The position numbers were made by a program, and so were the translations under genes. DNA of 64,000 nucleotides, taken from NCBI RefSeq assembly GCF_004792695.1, contig NZ_SRXU01000001.1, positions 186,001 through 250,000 of the forward strand, written 5' to 3'. Positions 1-11,210 of this stretch are shown here, one piece after another. The stretch's first letter is position 1. Every line of letters starts with the position of its first letter. This stretch comes from Sphingomonas naasensis. Its GTDB lineage: Bacteria > Pseudomonadota > Alphaproteobacteria > Sphingomonadales > Sphingomonadaceae. The notes beneath the pieces are model-generated. The model had not been told where the DNA came from and did not search any database. It saw nothing but the letters and a program-made list of their open reading frames with translations.

Positions 1-2031
<2,031 letters not shown>

Positions 2032-2093
2032 GTCAGGCCTGCGTATCAAAAAGTCTAATCGCGAGCGCAGCTGGGCTGCCCTCGGGCGGACAC

Positions 2094-2113
2094 CGCACCG
2101 CGCGGGCGGTGCG
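2094..2113 (-). terminator. GC-rich hairpin before carB
   Basis: CGCACCG (2094-2100) and CGGTGCG (2107-2113) form a perfect 7-bp stem with a 6-base loop, in the gap between the small membrane protein gene and carB. The only T-rich stretch on the minus strand is about 40 bases further on (AAAAA on the plus strand near 2048), so it is not a classical terminator. It could act as a processing or attenuation hairpin between carA and carB. Weak call. Confidence 0.25.
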
Positions 2114-2142
2114 ATGATCGGAAGTTCGCGCTTTGGCCACGC

Positions 2143-2517
2143 TCATCCCCAGAAAAACATCATCAGGCTGTAGAGCGCCGCGACGACGAATATTGCACCG
2201 CCGACCCAGCCCGAAGCCATATCGAGCGTCGGCAGCTTCCAGCGGCGCGAGGCCTGATGAAGCGCGAACAATCGCTCGGACTCGGTCTGCGCGGCGGCAT
2301 AGCCCTTGGCCGAAAAGGCGAAGACGAGCTGCGTTCCGTTTCGCTCACAGCGACCATAGCCGGCCTGCTCCCACGCTTTCGCGCTGGCATCGGCATGCGC
2401 GAAGCCATCTTCATCCGCCAAGGCCGACAGATCGACCCGGCGATCCGCCGAGTCGGGAACGCTGTCGACCGCTTCCATCAGGAAGCGATCGGCATCGCTG
2501 AGGGCCCTGCCCGCCAT
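2143..2517 (-). CDS. Small C-terminally anchored membrane protein in the car operon
   Basis: Function unknown. It has 124 residues, starting at ATG 2517, which overlaps the carA stop as TGATG, so translation is probably coupled to carA. The upstream GTG at 2520 is less likely. The soluble part (residues 1-100) is charged, and residues 103-123 form one hydrophobic segment (GWVGGAIFVVAALYSLMMFF) at the very C-terminus, the layout of a tail-anchored protein with the N-terminus in the cytoplasm. It lies between carA and carB, where many bacteria have no gene. I do not recognise a domain. Codon use resembles its neighbours. Confidence 0.75.
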   Translation of the reverse strand: MAGRALSDADRFLMEAVDSVPDSADRRVDLSALADEDGFAHADASAKAWEQAGYGRCERNGTQLVFAFSAKGYAAAQTESERLFALHQASRRWKLPTLDMASGWVGGAIFVVAALYSLMMFFWG

Positions 2518-3701
2518 CACGCCTCCTGCCGGAGCAGACCGACGAACTTCTCGAACAGATAGAGGCTGTCCTGCGGGCCGGGGCTGGCCTCGGGATGATA
2601 TTGGACGCTGAACGCCGGGCGATCGGTGAGCTCGAAGCCGCAGTTCGATCCGTCGAACAGCGAGACATGCGTCTCGCGCGCGGTTTCGGGCAGCGTCTCG
2701 CTGAGCACCGCGAAGCCGTGGTTCATGCTGGTGATCTCGACCACGCCGTCGGCAATGCGCTTGACCGGATGGTTGGCGCCGCGATGGCCCTGGAACATCT
2801 TCGAGGTCTCGCCGCCCACGGCCAGCGCGAGAAGCTGGTGGCCGAGGCAGATGCCGAACAGAGGCTTGCGCGTCTCGAGCAGGCTCCGGATCACCGGCAC
2901 CGCATATTCGGCGGTCGCGGCGGGGTCGCCGGGGCCGTTCGAGAGGAAGAAGCCGTCCGGGTTGAACGACATGATCTGCTCGAAGCTCGCCTGCGCCGGC
3001 AGCACGGTCACCTTGGCGCCGGCGGCGACGAGATTGCGGAAGATGTTGCGCTTCGAGCCATAGTCGATCGCGACAATGTGAGGCCGATCATCCTCCCGCC
3101 CTTCGCCGCCATAGCCGAAGCCGAGCCGCCAGACGCCGCCCTCCCAGCCATAATGGGTCTCGGTGGTCACCGAGATGGCGAGGTCCATGCCTTCGAGTCC
3201 CGGCCATTCGCGCGCCATCTTCAGCAGCAGCGGAATGTCGAATTCGCCACTCGCCGAATGCGCGATCACGCCGTTGGGCGCGCCGGCGAGCCGGATGCGG
3301 CGGGTGAGCGCGCGGGTATCGATCCCGGCGAGGCCGATCCGCGCATGCTTCTTCATCCACTGATCGAGATGCTCGACCGCGCGGAAATTGCTCGGCTCGG
3401 TGACGTCCTCGCGGACGATCATCCCCAGCGCATGCGGATCGTCGGCCTCGATATCCTCAGGATTCGCGCCGACATTGCCGATATGCGGGAAAGTGAAATT
3501 GATGATCTGACCGGCGAAGCTCGGATCCGTCATGATCTCCTGATAGCCGGTCATCGCGGTGTGGAAGCACACTTCGCCTACGGCCTGGCCCTCGGCGCCG
3601 AATCCGCGGCCCCACACCACATCTCCAGAGGCGAGCACCAAAACCCCGGTAGCTCCTTCGGGCGCGGCAATAGGCTTGGCGTCGGCCACTGTGGCGGGCA
3701 C
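2517..3701 (-). CDS. carA: Carbamoyl-phosphate synthase small (glutaminase) subunit
   Basis: Hydrolyses glutamine and passes ammonia to CarB. It has 394 residues, the usual length. The N-terminal CPSase small-chain domain occupies residues 20-160. The class I glutamine amidotransferase domain starts near 208, with the nucleophile C285 in GICLGHQ and the His/Glu pair H369 and E371 in QYHPEASPGP. It is first of the carA - membrane protein - carB run and diverges from yqeY across about 110 bases. The start MPATVADAKP is the first ATG. All catalytic residues are present. Confidence 0.97.
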   Translation of the reverse strand: MPATVADAKPIAAPEGATGVLVLASGDVVWGRGFGAEGQAVGEVCFHTAMTGYQEIMTDPSFAGQIINFTFPHIGNVGANPEDIEADDPHALGMIVREDVTEPSNFRAVEHLDQWMKKHARIGLAGIDTRALTRRIRLAGAPNGVIAHSASGEFDIPLLLKMAREWPGLEGMDLAISVTTETHYGWEGGVWRLGFGYGGEGREDDRPHIVAIDYGSKRNIFRNLVAAGAKVTVLPAQASFEQIMSFNPDGFFLSNGPGDPAATAEYAVPVIRSLLETRKPLFGICLGHQLLALAVGGETSKMFQGHRGANHPVKRIADGVVEITSMNHGFAVLSETLPETARETHVSLFDGSNCGFELTDRPAFSVQYHPEASPGPQDSLYLFEKFVGLLRQEA

Positions 3702-3814
3702 TCCTGTGTCTGGTCTGGCGATGTCGCTAAGTCGCGGCGGCTAGACCCCCTGCCCCCTCGCGTCAACCGCCTGTCGCAGCTAGACGGGGATATTCCCGAT
3801 TCACGAGAGAGCAA

Positions 3815-4267
3815 ATGATCCGAGACGACATCAAGACCGCATTGGTGACTGCCATGAAGGGCGGCGACAAGGAAGGCACCGCGGCGATCCGCCTGATCCA
3901 GAGCGCGATCAAGAATCGCGACATCGAGCTGCGCACCGGCACCGCCCCCGCCGATGACGATGCGCTGGTGGTCGAAGTGCTTCAGAAAATGGTCAAGCAG
4001 CGCCGCGAATCGATCGAGATGTACGAGAAAGGCGGCCGTCAGGAGCTCGCCGATGTCGAAAAGGCCGAAGTCGCGGTGATCGAGCGCTTCCTGCCCCAGC
4101 AGATGAGCGAAGACGAGACCCGCGCCGCGATCGAATCGATCAAGGCGGAGCTCGGCGCCTCAGGGATGAAGGACATGGGCCGCGTCATGGGCGAGCTCAA
4201 GGCACGCCACGCGACCACGCTCGACATGAGCAAGGCGAGCGGGCTGGTGAAGGCGGCGCTGAGCTGA
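3815..4267 (+). CDS. GatB/YqeY domain protein
   Basis: A 150-residue stand-alone YqeY protein, starting MIRDDIKTALVTAMKGGDKE. The family resembles the C-terminal tRNA-binding domain of GatB (Asp/Glu-tRNA amidotransferase), but the role of the free-standing form is not firmly known. Motifs seen are the helical N-terminal half with LIQSAIKNRDIELR and the C-terminal GMKDMGRVMGELKA typical of the family. The stop lies one base before the GTG of dnaG, so the two genes are certainly co-transcribed. In enterics the corresponding operon has rpsU in this place; alphaproteobacteria commonly carry yqeY. Confidence 0.93.
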   Translation: MIRDDIKTALVTAMKGGDKEGTAAIRLIQSAIKNRDIELRTGTAPADDDALVVEVLQKMVKQRRESIEMYEKGGRQELADVEKAEVAVIERFLPQQMSEDETRAAIESIKAELGASGMKDMGRVMGELKARHATTLDMSKASGLVKAALS

Positions 4268-4268
4268 G

Positions 4269-6146
4269 GTGAGCCTTACTCCCGCCTTTCTCGACGAACT
4301 GCGTGCCCGGACCCTGCTGTCCGGCCTAATCGCCAAGACGACCAAGCTGCAAAAGGCCGGGCGCGAGTTCCGCGCCTGCTGCCCGTTCCACAACGAGAGG
4401 ACGCCGAGCTTCTACGTCAACGACGACAAGGGCTTCTACCATTGCTTCGGCTGCGGCGCGCATGGCGATGCGATCCGCTGGATGACCGATCAACGCGGGC
4501 TACCGTTCATCGACGCGGTCAAGGAGCTTGTCGCCGCGGCCGGCATGGAGATGCCCGAGCAGGACCGCCGCTCGGCCGAGAAGGCCGAGCGCGCCAAGGG
4601 CCTGCACGAGGCGATGGCCGACGCGGCAAAATGGTTCGCCGAACGGCTGGGCGGCATCGAAGGCGCCGAGGCGCGCGCGGTGCTGCGGAAACGCGGCATC
4701 GCCGAGGAGACCGCGCGCAGCTTCGGGCTGGGCTTCGCTCCCGATTCGCGCGGCAAACTCAAGGAAGCGCTCAAGAGCTATGGCGATGCGATGCTGGTCG
4801 AGGCCGGCATGCTGATCCAGGTCGAGGAAAAGGAGCCGTACGACCGGTTCCGCGGCCGGTTGATGATCCCGATCCGCGACGTCCGTGGGCGGGTGATCGC
4901 GTTCGGCGGGCGGATCATCGGCGGCGGCGAGCCCAAATATCTCAACTCCCCCGAGACGCCGCTCTTCGACAAGGGGCGCACGCTCTACAATCTCGACCGC
5001 GCGCAGGCCGCCGCGCGCAAGACCGGCCGGATCCTCGCGGTCGAAGGCTATATGGACGTGATCGCGCTCGCCCAGGCCGGGTTCGAGGAAGCGGTCGCCC
5101 CGCTCGGCACCGCGCTCACCGAGCATCAGCTCGAACGGCTGTGGCGGATGGCCGATGTGCCGCTGCTTTGCTTCGATGGCGACTCGGCGGGGCAGAAAGC
5201 CGCGCTGCGCGCCGCGCACCGTGCCTTGCCGATGCTGCAGCCCGGCCGCAGCCTCGCCTTCGTCACTTTGCCCGACGGGCTCGATCCCGACGATCTGGTG
5301 CGGACGCGGGGGGGCGGCGCCTTCGAGGCGCTGCTCAAGGCACCGCAGCCGCTGGTCGACCGGCTCTGGCAGTCCGAGGTCGCCGCCGAGCCGCTCGACA
5401 CGCCCGAGCAGCGCGCCGGGCTCAAGCGCCGGCTGGCGACGCTCGCCGAGAGCATCGCCGACGCCAATGTGAAGCACGAATATCTCGCCGAGTTCCGCGC
5501 CCGCGCCGACGCGCATTTCGGCCGCGGCCCGCGCAGCTTCGACGCGCGCCCGCAGCGCGGCGCACCCGCTCCACGCGGCAAACGCGATCGCCGCGGCAAC
5601 TGGCAGCCGCCCGAGCCGCCTCCTTCCGCCACCGCGCGCAGCCTCGGCGCCGCCGGGCTCGACCCGATCCTCGCCCGCGCCGTGCTCGCCGGGCTGATCC
5701 GCCACCCGGCCGAAATCGCGCGCCACATGGAGGTGCTGGGCTCGCTGCGCAGCGCCTCGGGCGCGCTCGGCAAGCTGTTCGAGGCGGTTATCGACGTTGC
5801 GCTGGAGGACCGGCAGCTTGATAGCGGCAAAGTCCTCACCATATTGGCGCGGTCCGGATTTGATTCTGTGGCGAGCGATCTTCTGCGGGCGGACACGCTG
5901 CCCTTCTCTTTCACCCGCAATCAGGCGGACGAAGCGAAGGCGCGCGACGACCTCAACGAGGCGATCGCGGTGATGGTGGCGCAGCCGGTCGTGGACGCGG
6001 CGCTCGCCGAGGCCACCGCGGCGCTGAGCAGGGACGGCTCGGAGGCAGCTTTCACGCGGCAGGTGGCACTTTCGCGCAAGCGGCAGGAACTCCAGGCGCG
6101 GCTTGCGAATCTGATGCTTGCGGACGAAGACGATTTCGATGATTAG
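4269..6146 (+). CDS. dnaG: DNA primase
   Basis: Makes RNA primers at the replication fork together with DnaB helicase. It has 625 residues starting at GTG 4269, directly after the yqeY stop. The CHC2 zinc ribbon has ligands C38, H41, C59 and C62. The TOPRIM core carries the catalytic Glu in VEGYMDVIALAQAG near residue 258 and DGDSAGQKAA near 302. The C-terminal helicase-interaction region follows a low-complexity Arg/Pro-rich linker near residues 415-460. It forms the macromolecular-synthesis operon with yqeY and rpoD, 43 bases upstream of rpoD. Confidence 0.97.
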   Translation: MSLTPAFLDELRARTLLSGLIAKTTKLQKAGREFRACCPFHNERTPSFYVNDDKGFYHCFGCGAHGDAIRWMTDQRGLPFIDAVKELVAAAGMEMPEQDRRSAEKAERAKGLHEAMADAAKWFAERLGGIEGAEARAVLRKRGIAEETARSFGLGFAPDSRGKLKEALKSYGDAMLVEAGMLIQVEEKEPYDRFRGRLMIPIRDVRGRVIAFGGRIIGGGEPKYLNSPETPLFDKGRTLYNLDRAQAAARKTGRILAVEGYMDVIALAQAGFEEAVAPLGTALTEHQLERLWRMADVPLLCFDGDSAGQKAALRAAHRALPMLQPGRSLAFVTLPDGLDPDDLVRTRGGGAFEALLKAPQPLVDRLWQSEVAAEPLDTPEQRAGLKRRLATLAESIADANVKHEYLAEFRARADAHFGRGPRSFDARPQRGAPAPRGKRDRRGNWQPPEPPPSATARSLGAAGLDPILARAVLAGLIRHPAEIARHMEVLGSLRSASGALGKLFEAVIDVALEDRQLDSGKVLTILARSGFDSVASDLLRADTLPFSFTRNQADEAKARDDLNEAIAVMVAQPVVDAALAEATAALSRDGSEAAFTRQVALSRKRQELQARLANLMLADEDDFDD

Positions 6147-6189
6147 AGGCGGCGTATAATAGCCGCCATCTGGATTTCCGAGGGATTTG

Positions 6190-8217
<2,028 letters not shown>

Positions 8218-8244
8218 ACGCGACGATTCAGAACTGAAAAAACG

Positions 8245-8274
8245 AACACCCCCGGAATCGCTTCCGGGGGTGTT
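8245..8274. terminator. Bidirectional terminator between rpoD and the 8538 gene
   Basis: AACACCCCCGGAA (8245-8257) pairs perfectly with TTCCGGGGGTGTT (8262-8274) around a TCGC tetraloop, a 13-bp stem. On the minus strand it runs into a T6 tract (AAAAAA at 8237-8242 on the plus strand), so it is strongest for the minus-strand gene. The plus-strand 3' side is only moderately T-rich (CTGGTCTT). It lies between two converging genes and can serve both. Confidence 0.85.
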
Positions 8275-8537
8275 CTGGTCTTCGAGATGGGCATCCCTGA
8301 ATTCGCCCATCCAACGCTTTCTGTCGCTCAAGCGACCGCCAAACGCTCCTCCCCCCGGATCGAAAACCGAGCGATCACCGGCGCTTGTCTCGCCCCCCGA
8401 CGAGTCAGCTGCCCTGCGAACGATGGCTTTGCGATAGCGGATCGCGGACGCGCAGGCGTTGAACGAGCGTCGCGCCGGCTTGTGCGGTCGTTTCACGCCC
8501 GCACCATTAACTGTGAAACAACCAACCGCGCTCGAGG
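8275..8537. other. Gene-free stretch
   Basis: With the terminator this makes a 320-base gap between rpoD and the exported-protein gene. I see no convincing coding frame, RNA gene or repeat in it. It is GC-rich with short homopolymer C runs near 8350 and 8390. Confidence 0.5.
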
Positions 8538-9029
8538 CTATCTCGGAACGGCCCGCCACACCGCTGCCGCCACGCCCCCGCCGCCGACGCTGAAGGCGGG
8601 ACTGTCATCCTGCCCGTCGAGACGAAGCACGAGCGCCGCGCTCAGCGGCGAGCCGCGACGGCGCGGCTTGGGCCGGGCGTTCATCACATCGTCCACGGCA
8701 TAGCTGGCGCCGGCACGCGCGGTGACCTGCGGCAAGGTCGCGCCCGGCCCCCACCGCGTCGGCGTCGACAGCTCGGCCGCGCGCTTCGGCACGGGCTCGG
8801 CGAGCAATGTCAGGCGCGGCACGGGTTTCGGCTGCGCGCTTGCGGCAGGAAGGGTGAAAGGCTGCAGCCCCGACGCGACGGGAGTCCGCTTGTCGCGGGC
8901 CGCCCAGAGCGGCGCATGCGCCGCCAGCGTGTTCGCCGCCGTCTTGAGAATGGGCTGCGGACGCTCTCCCGCCAATGCGGGTATCGCCGCGCAACCGAGC
9001 ACCAGTCCCATGGTCAGGACATTCCGCAT
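8538..9029 (-). CDS. Putative exported protein of unknown function
   Basis: It has 163 residues from ATG 9029, chosen because GGGGAAA lies 4 bases upstream and the product then begins with a signal peptide (MRNVLTMGLVLGCAAIPALAG). The mature part is Pro/Ala/Arg-rich with no domain I recognise. Near the C-terminus SAALVLRLDGQDDSPAFSVG and GGGGVAAAVWRAVPR look like the last strands of a small beta structure. It converges with rpoD and lies downstream of the PilZ gene on the same strand. Codon use is normal for the genome, so it is probably a lineage-specific periplasmic or outer-membrane protein. Confidence 0.65.
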   Translation of the reverse strand: MRNVLTMGLVLGCAAIPALAGERPQPILKTAANTLAAHAPLWAARDKRTPVASGLQPFTLPAASAQPKPVPRLTLLAEPVPKRAAELSTPTRWGPGATLPQVTARAGASYAVDDVMNARPKPRRRGSPLSAALVLRLDGQDDSPAFSVGGGGVAAAVWRAVPR

Positions 9030-9120
9030 CGCTTTCCCCAAAGCAGCGAAGACCAGGAGAGGATGACGCGGATCGGCGAAACACGCAATCGGCTTCGCCT
9101 CACTCCGCCTCATTTTGCCT

Positions 9121-9456
9121 TCATTGCGCCGTAAGGGCTTCGAAAGCTTGAGGGGTAAGCGGACGTTCGAACTCGAGGCCTGCCTCGAAATCATGGACCC
9201 AGACGATCCGCGCGGCGCGCGGGCCGATCCTGGGGAGCGCGAGCCAGATCATCGCGCCGACGCGAAGCTCGGAATAGGTTTGCAACCGCGCGCCGCGGAC
9301 AGAGAGGTCGACGACCTTGCAAAGCGCCCGGCCGAGACCGTCGCGGCCGATCCGCGCGTCCAGCGACACCGGCGCACGCACGCTCCTGCGCTGGCCCGGC
9401 GTATCCGCGGGGGCGAATTCAGCGGCAAACGGCGCGGATTTGGGCGCGATAGCCAT
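9121..9456 (-). CDS. PilZ domain protein
   Basis: A single-domain PilZ protein of 111 residues, a cyclic-di-GMP receptor fold. The RxxxR signature lies in GQRRSVRAPV (residues 21-30) and the D/NxSxxG motif in DLSVRGARLQ, followed by the beta-barrel strands GAMIWLALP and RIVWVHDFEAGLEFERPL. Both ligand-binding motifs are intact, so c-di-GMP binding is plausible; the output partner is not visible nearby. It lies between rpmE and the exported-protein gene, and its start ATG follows a gap of about 150 bases. Confidence 0.85.
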   Translation of the reverse strand: MAIAPKSAPFAAEFAPADTPGQRRSVRAPVSLDARIGRDGLGRALCKVVDLSVRGARLQTYSELRVGAMIWLALPRIGPRAARIVWVHDFEAGLEFERPLTPQAFEALTAQ

Positions 9457-9604
9457 GCCGCGAGGCTAGGCGGCGAGCGCTAACAGCGCGTTAACGAAGC
9501 GATCCCGACACCGCCGCCCCACGCGAACCCGTTGGTTCAGCGACAGGCTTCGGCGCGCGCCGGGATCACTGCTGTCTCGATGCGCCACCTTTCGGCGGCG
9601 ACGA

Positions 9605-9835
9605 TTACTTCTTGCCGAGCGAGAGCCCGCCGAAGCGCTTGTTGAAGCGCGCGACCTGGCCGCCCTGATCGAGCATCTGGCCACGACCACCGGTCCAGGC
9701 GGGGTGCGCCAGCGGATCGATGTCGAGCGTCATCAGATCGCCTTCCTTGCCCCAGGTCGAGCGAGTCTCGAACACGGTGCCGTCGGTCATCTGGACCTTG
9801 ATCAGGTGGTAATCGGGATGCGTGTCTTTTTTCAC
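9605..9835 (-). CDS. rpmE: 50S ribosomal protein bL31
   Basis: Ribosomal large-subunit protein of 76 residues starting [19 protein letters not shown], with the conserved HPAWTGG and FNKRFGGL blocks. The zinc-binding cysteines of the C+ form are absent, as is usual in alphaproteobacteria. It is downstream of fabZ on the same strand but separated by 164 bases. Confidence 0.95.
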   Translation of the reverse strand: MKKDTHPDYHLIKVQMTDGTVFETRSTWGKEGDLMTLDIDPLAHPAWTGGRGQMLDQGGQVARFNKRFGGLSLGKK

Positions 9836-9951
9836 GATCGAATTCCTTCAAATGCCGCCGGTTACCGACCGGCAGCGGACGCGCGCGGTTAGCAGAGGCA
9901 GGGCCGTCACGCAACCTCGGTACGTACCCGCCATCGCGTCGGGCGAGGCGA

Positions 9952-9991
9952 ATCGCGCTGGTCGCGAACGGGCCGAACCGGCCAGCGCGAT
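9952..9991. repeat. Inverted repeat between fabZ and rpmE
   Basis: ATCGCGCTGG (9952-9961) and CCAGCGCGAT (9982-9991) are perfect reverse complements with a 20-base loop, just after the fabZ stop. There is no T tract on the minus strand, so it is at most an RNA-stabilising or weak termination hairpin. Confidence 0.4.
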
Positions 9992-9999
9992 CGTTGTGC

Positions 10000-10479
10000 T
10001 CAGGCTTTGGGTGGATCCGCGATCATCGCGGTGAATTCGCATTCGGTGGCGACTTCGCCGTCGAGCAGCGCCTTGCCGGCGAACTTGCACACGCGCGAGC
10101 GCTTCTGGACGAACTCGACCTCGAGGCGGAGCAACACGCCAGGCTCGACCGGCTTGCGGAACTTCACGCCGTCGATCGACATGAAATAGACGAGCTTGCC
10201 CGAGCCGGCGAGGCCGAGGCTCTCGACCGCGAGCACACCGGCGGCCTGCGCCAGCGCCTCGACCTGGAGCACCCCGGGCATGATCGGACGCCCGGGGAAA
10301 TGCCCCTGGAAGAATTCCTCGTTCATCGACACCGCCTTGATCGCGACGATGCGCTGGTCGACGACCAGCTCCTCGACGCGATCGACGAGCAGCATCGGGT
10401 AACGATGCGGCAACGCCGCCATCACCCGCTGGATGTCCAACGGACCGATGGAAGCGTTGCCGGTTTCGGTCTCGCTCAA
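10000..10479 (-). CDS. fabZ: 3-hydroxyacyl-[acyl-carrier-protein] dehydratase
   Basis: Dehydrates beta-hydroxyacyl-ACP in fatty acid elongation. It has 159 residues. The hot-dog signature [20 protein letters not shown] supplies the catalytic His and, further on, the Glu. The start is TTG 10479, overlapping the ompH stop as TTGA, so translation is coupled. It is the last gene of the long rpsB-to-fabZ run; in many proteobacteria lpxD stands between ompH and fabZ, and it is absent here. Confidence 0.96.
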   Translation of the reverse strand: MSETETGNASIGPLDIQRVMAALPHRYPMLLVDRVEELVVDQRIVAIKAVSMNEEFFQGHFPGRPIMPGVLQVEALAQAAGVLAVESLGLAGSGKLVYFMSIDGVKFRKPVEPGVLLRLEVEFVQKRSRVCKFAGKALLDGEVATECEFTAMIADPPKA

Positions 10480-11210
10480 CGCGGCTCGGCCGGCTTCGCG
10501 GGTGCGGTGCCGGCGGCCGGTGCGGCGCCCTGCTGCTGCGCAGCCGCGGCCTGCTGATAGGCCTGGATCTGCGCTGCCTGCGCGATCTGCTGCTGGATCG
10601 CCAGCGTCTCGCGCGACGGCTGCCAGTTGGCCGGCGGTTGGATGCTCACCGTCGGCGCGACCTTGTCGATCTCGGCGGTGATCGCCTGGCTGATATTGGC
10701 CGAGTCGGGCGCGTACATGAAGACTTCCGGCGACAGCACGACGTTGATCTTGCGCGCATTGACCACCTTGAGCTGCGCGGCGTCATACTGACGCAGCACC
10801 GACTCGATCGCGAACAGCTCGGCACGCGCCGCCGGGTTGCTCAGGCGGGCGAGATCGGTCTGGGCGTTGGTCTGCGCGGTGCGGATCTTCTCGATCGCGG
10901 GATTCTTGGCGGTCTGGGCGGCGCGGCCCTCTTCCTCGCTGACCTTGCCGTCCTTGTTGGTGTCGAGCTGGGCGACGAGCGGCTTGAGCTCGGTCTCGAG
11001 CGCGGCACGGCGCTGCTGCATCTGATCGAACGCCGCCTTGTAGGTCGTCGAGATCTGCTGGTTCGCCGCGGCAAACGCCTTCGAGCTGGCGACGACGCTG
11101 GTCGGGTTCGCATAGGCGATGCCGCCTGACTGGGCCTGCGCGGGCGTGGCGATGGCGAGCGCCGCCGGTGCGGCGAGCAGCGCGGCAACAATGGTCTTCT
11201 TGATAAACAT
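10476..11210 (-). CDS. OmpH/Skp-family periplasmic chaperone with an EF-hand-like loop
   Basis: Skp-type chaperone that escorts outer-membrane proteins to BamA. It has 244 residues: a signal peptide (residues 1-26, cleaved after AQA), then a helical coiled-coil body. It directly follows bamA (start ATG 11210 shares one base with the bamA stop, TGATG), the usual place of skp. Unusually, residues 83-94 read [12 protein letters not shown], which fits every ligand position of an EF-hand loop (D1, N3, D5, G6, S9, E12). A Gln/Ala/Pro-rich tail follows residue 210. Only one loop is visible, not a paired EF-hand. Confidence 0.88.
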   Translation of the reverse strand: MFIKKTIVAALLAAPAALAIATPAQAQSGGIAYANPTSVVASSKAFAAANQQISTTYKAAFDQMQQRRAALETELKPLVAQLDTNKDGKVSEEEGRAAQTAKNPAIEKIRTAQTNAQTDLARLSNPAARAELFAIESVLRQYDAAQLKVVNARKINVVLSPEVFMYAPDSANISQAITAEIDKVAPTVSIQPPANWQPSRETLAIQQQIAQAAQIQAYQQAAAAQQQGAAPAAGTAPAKPAEPR

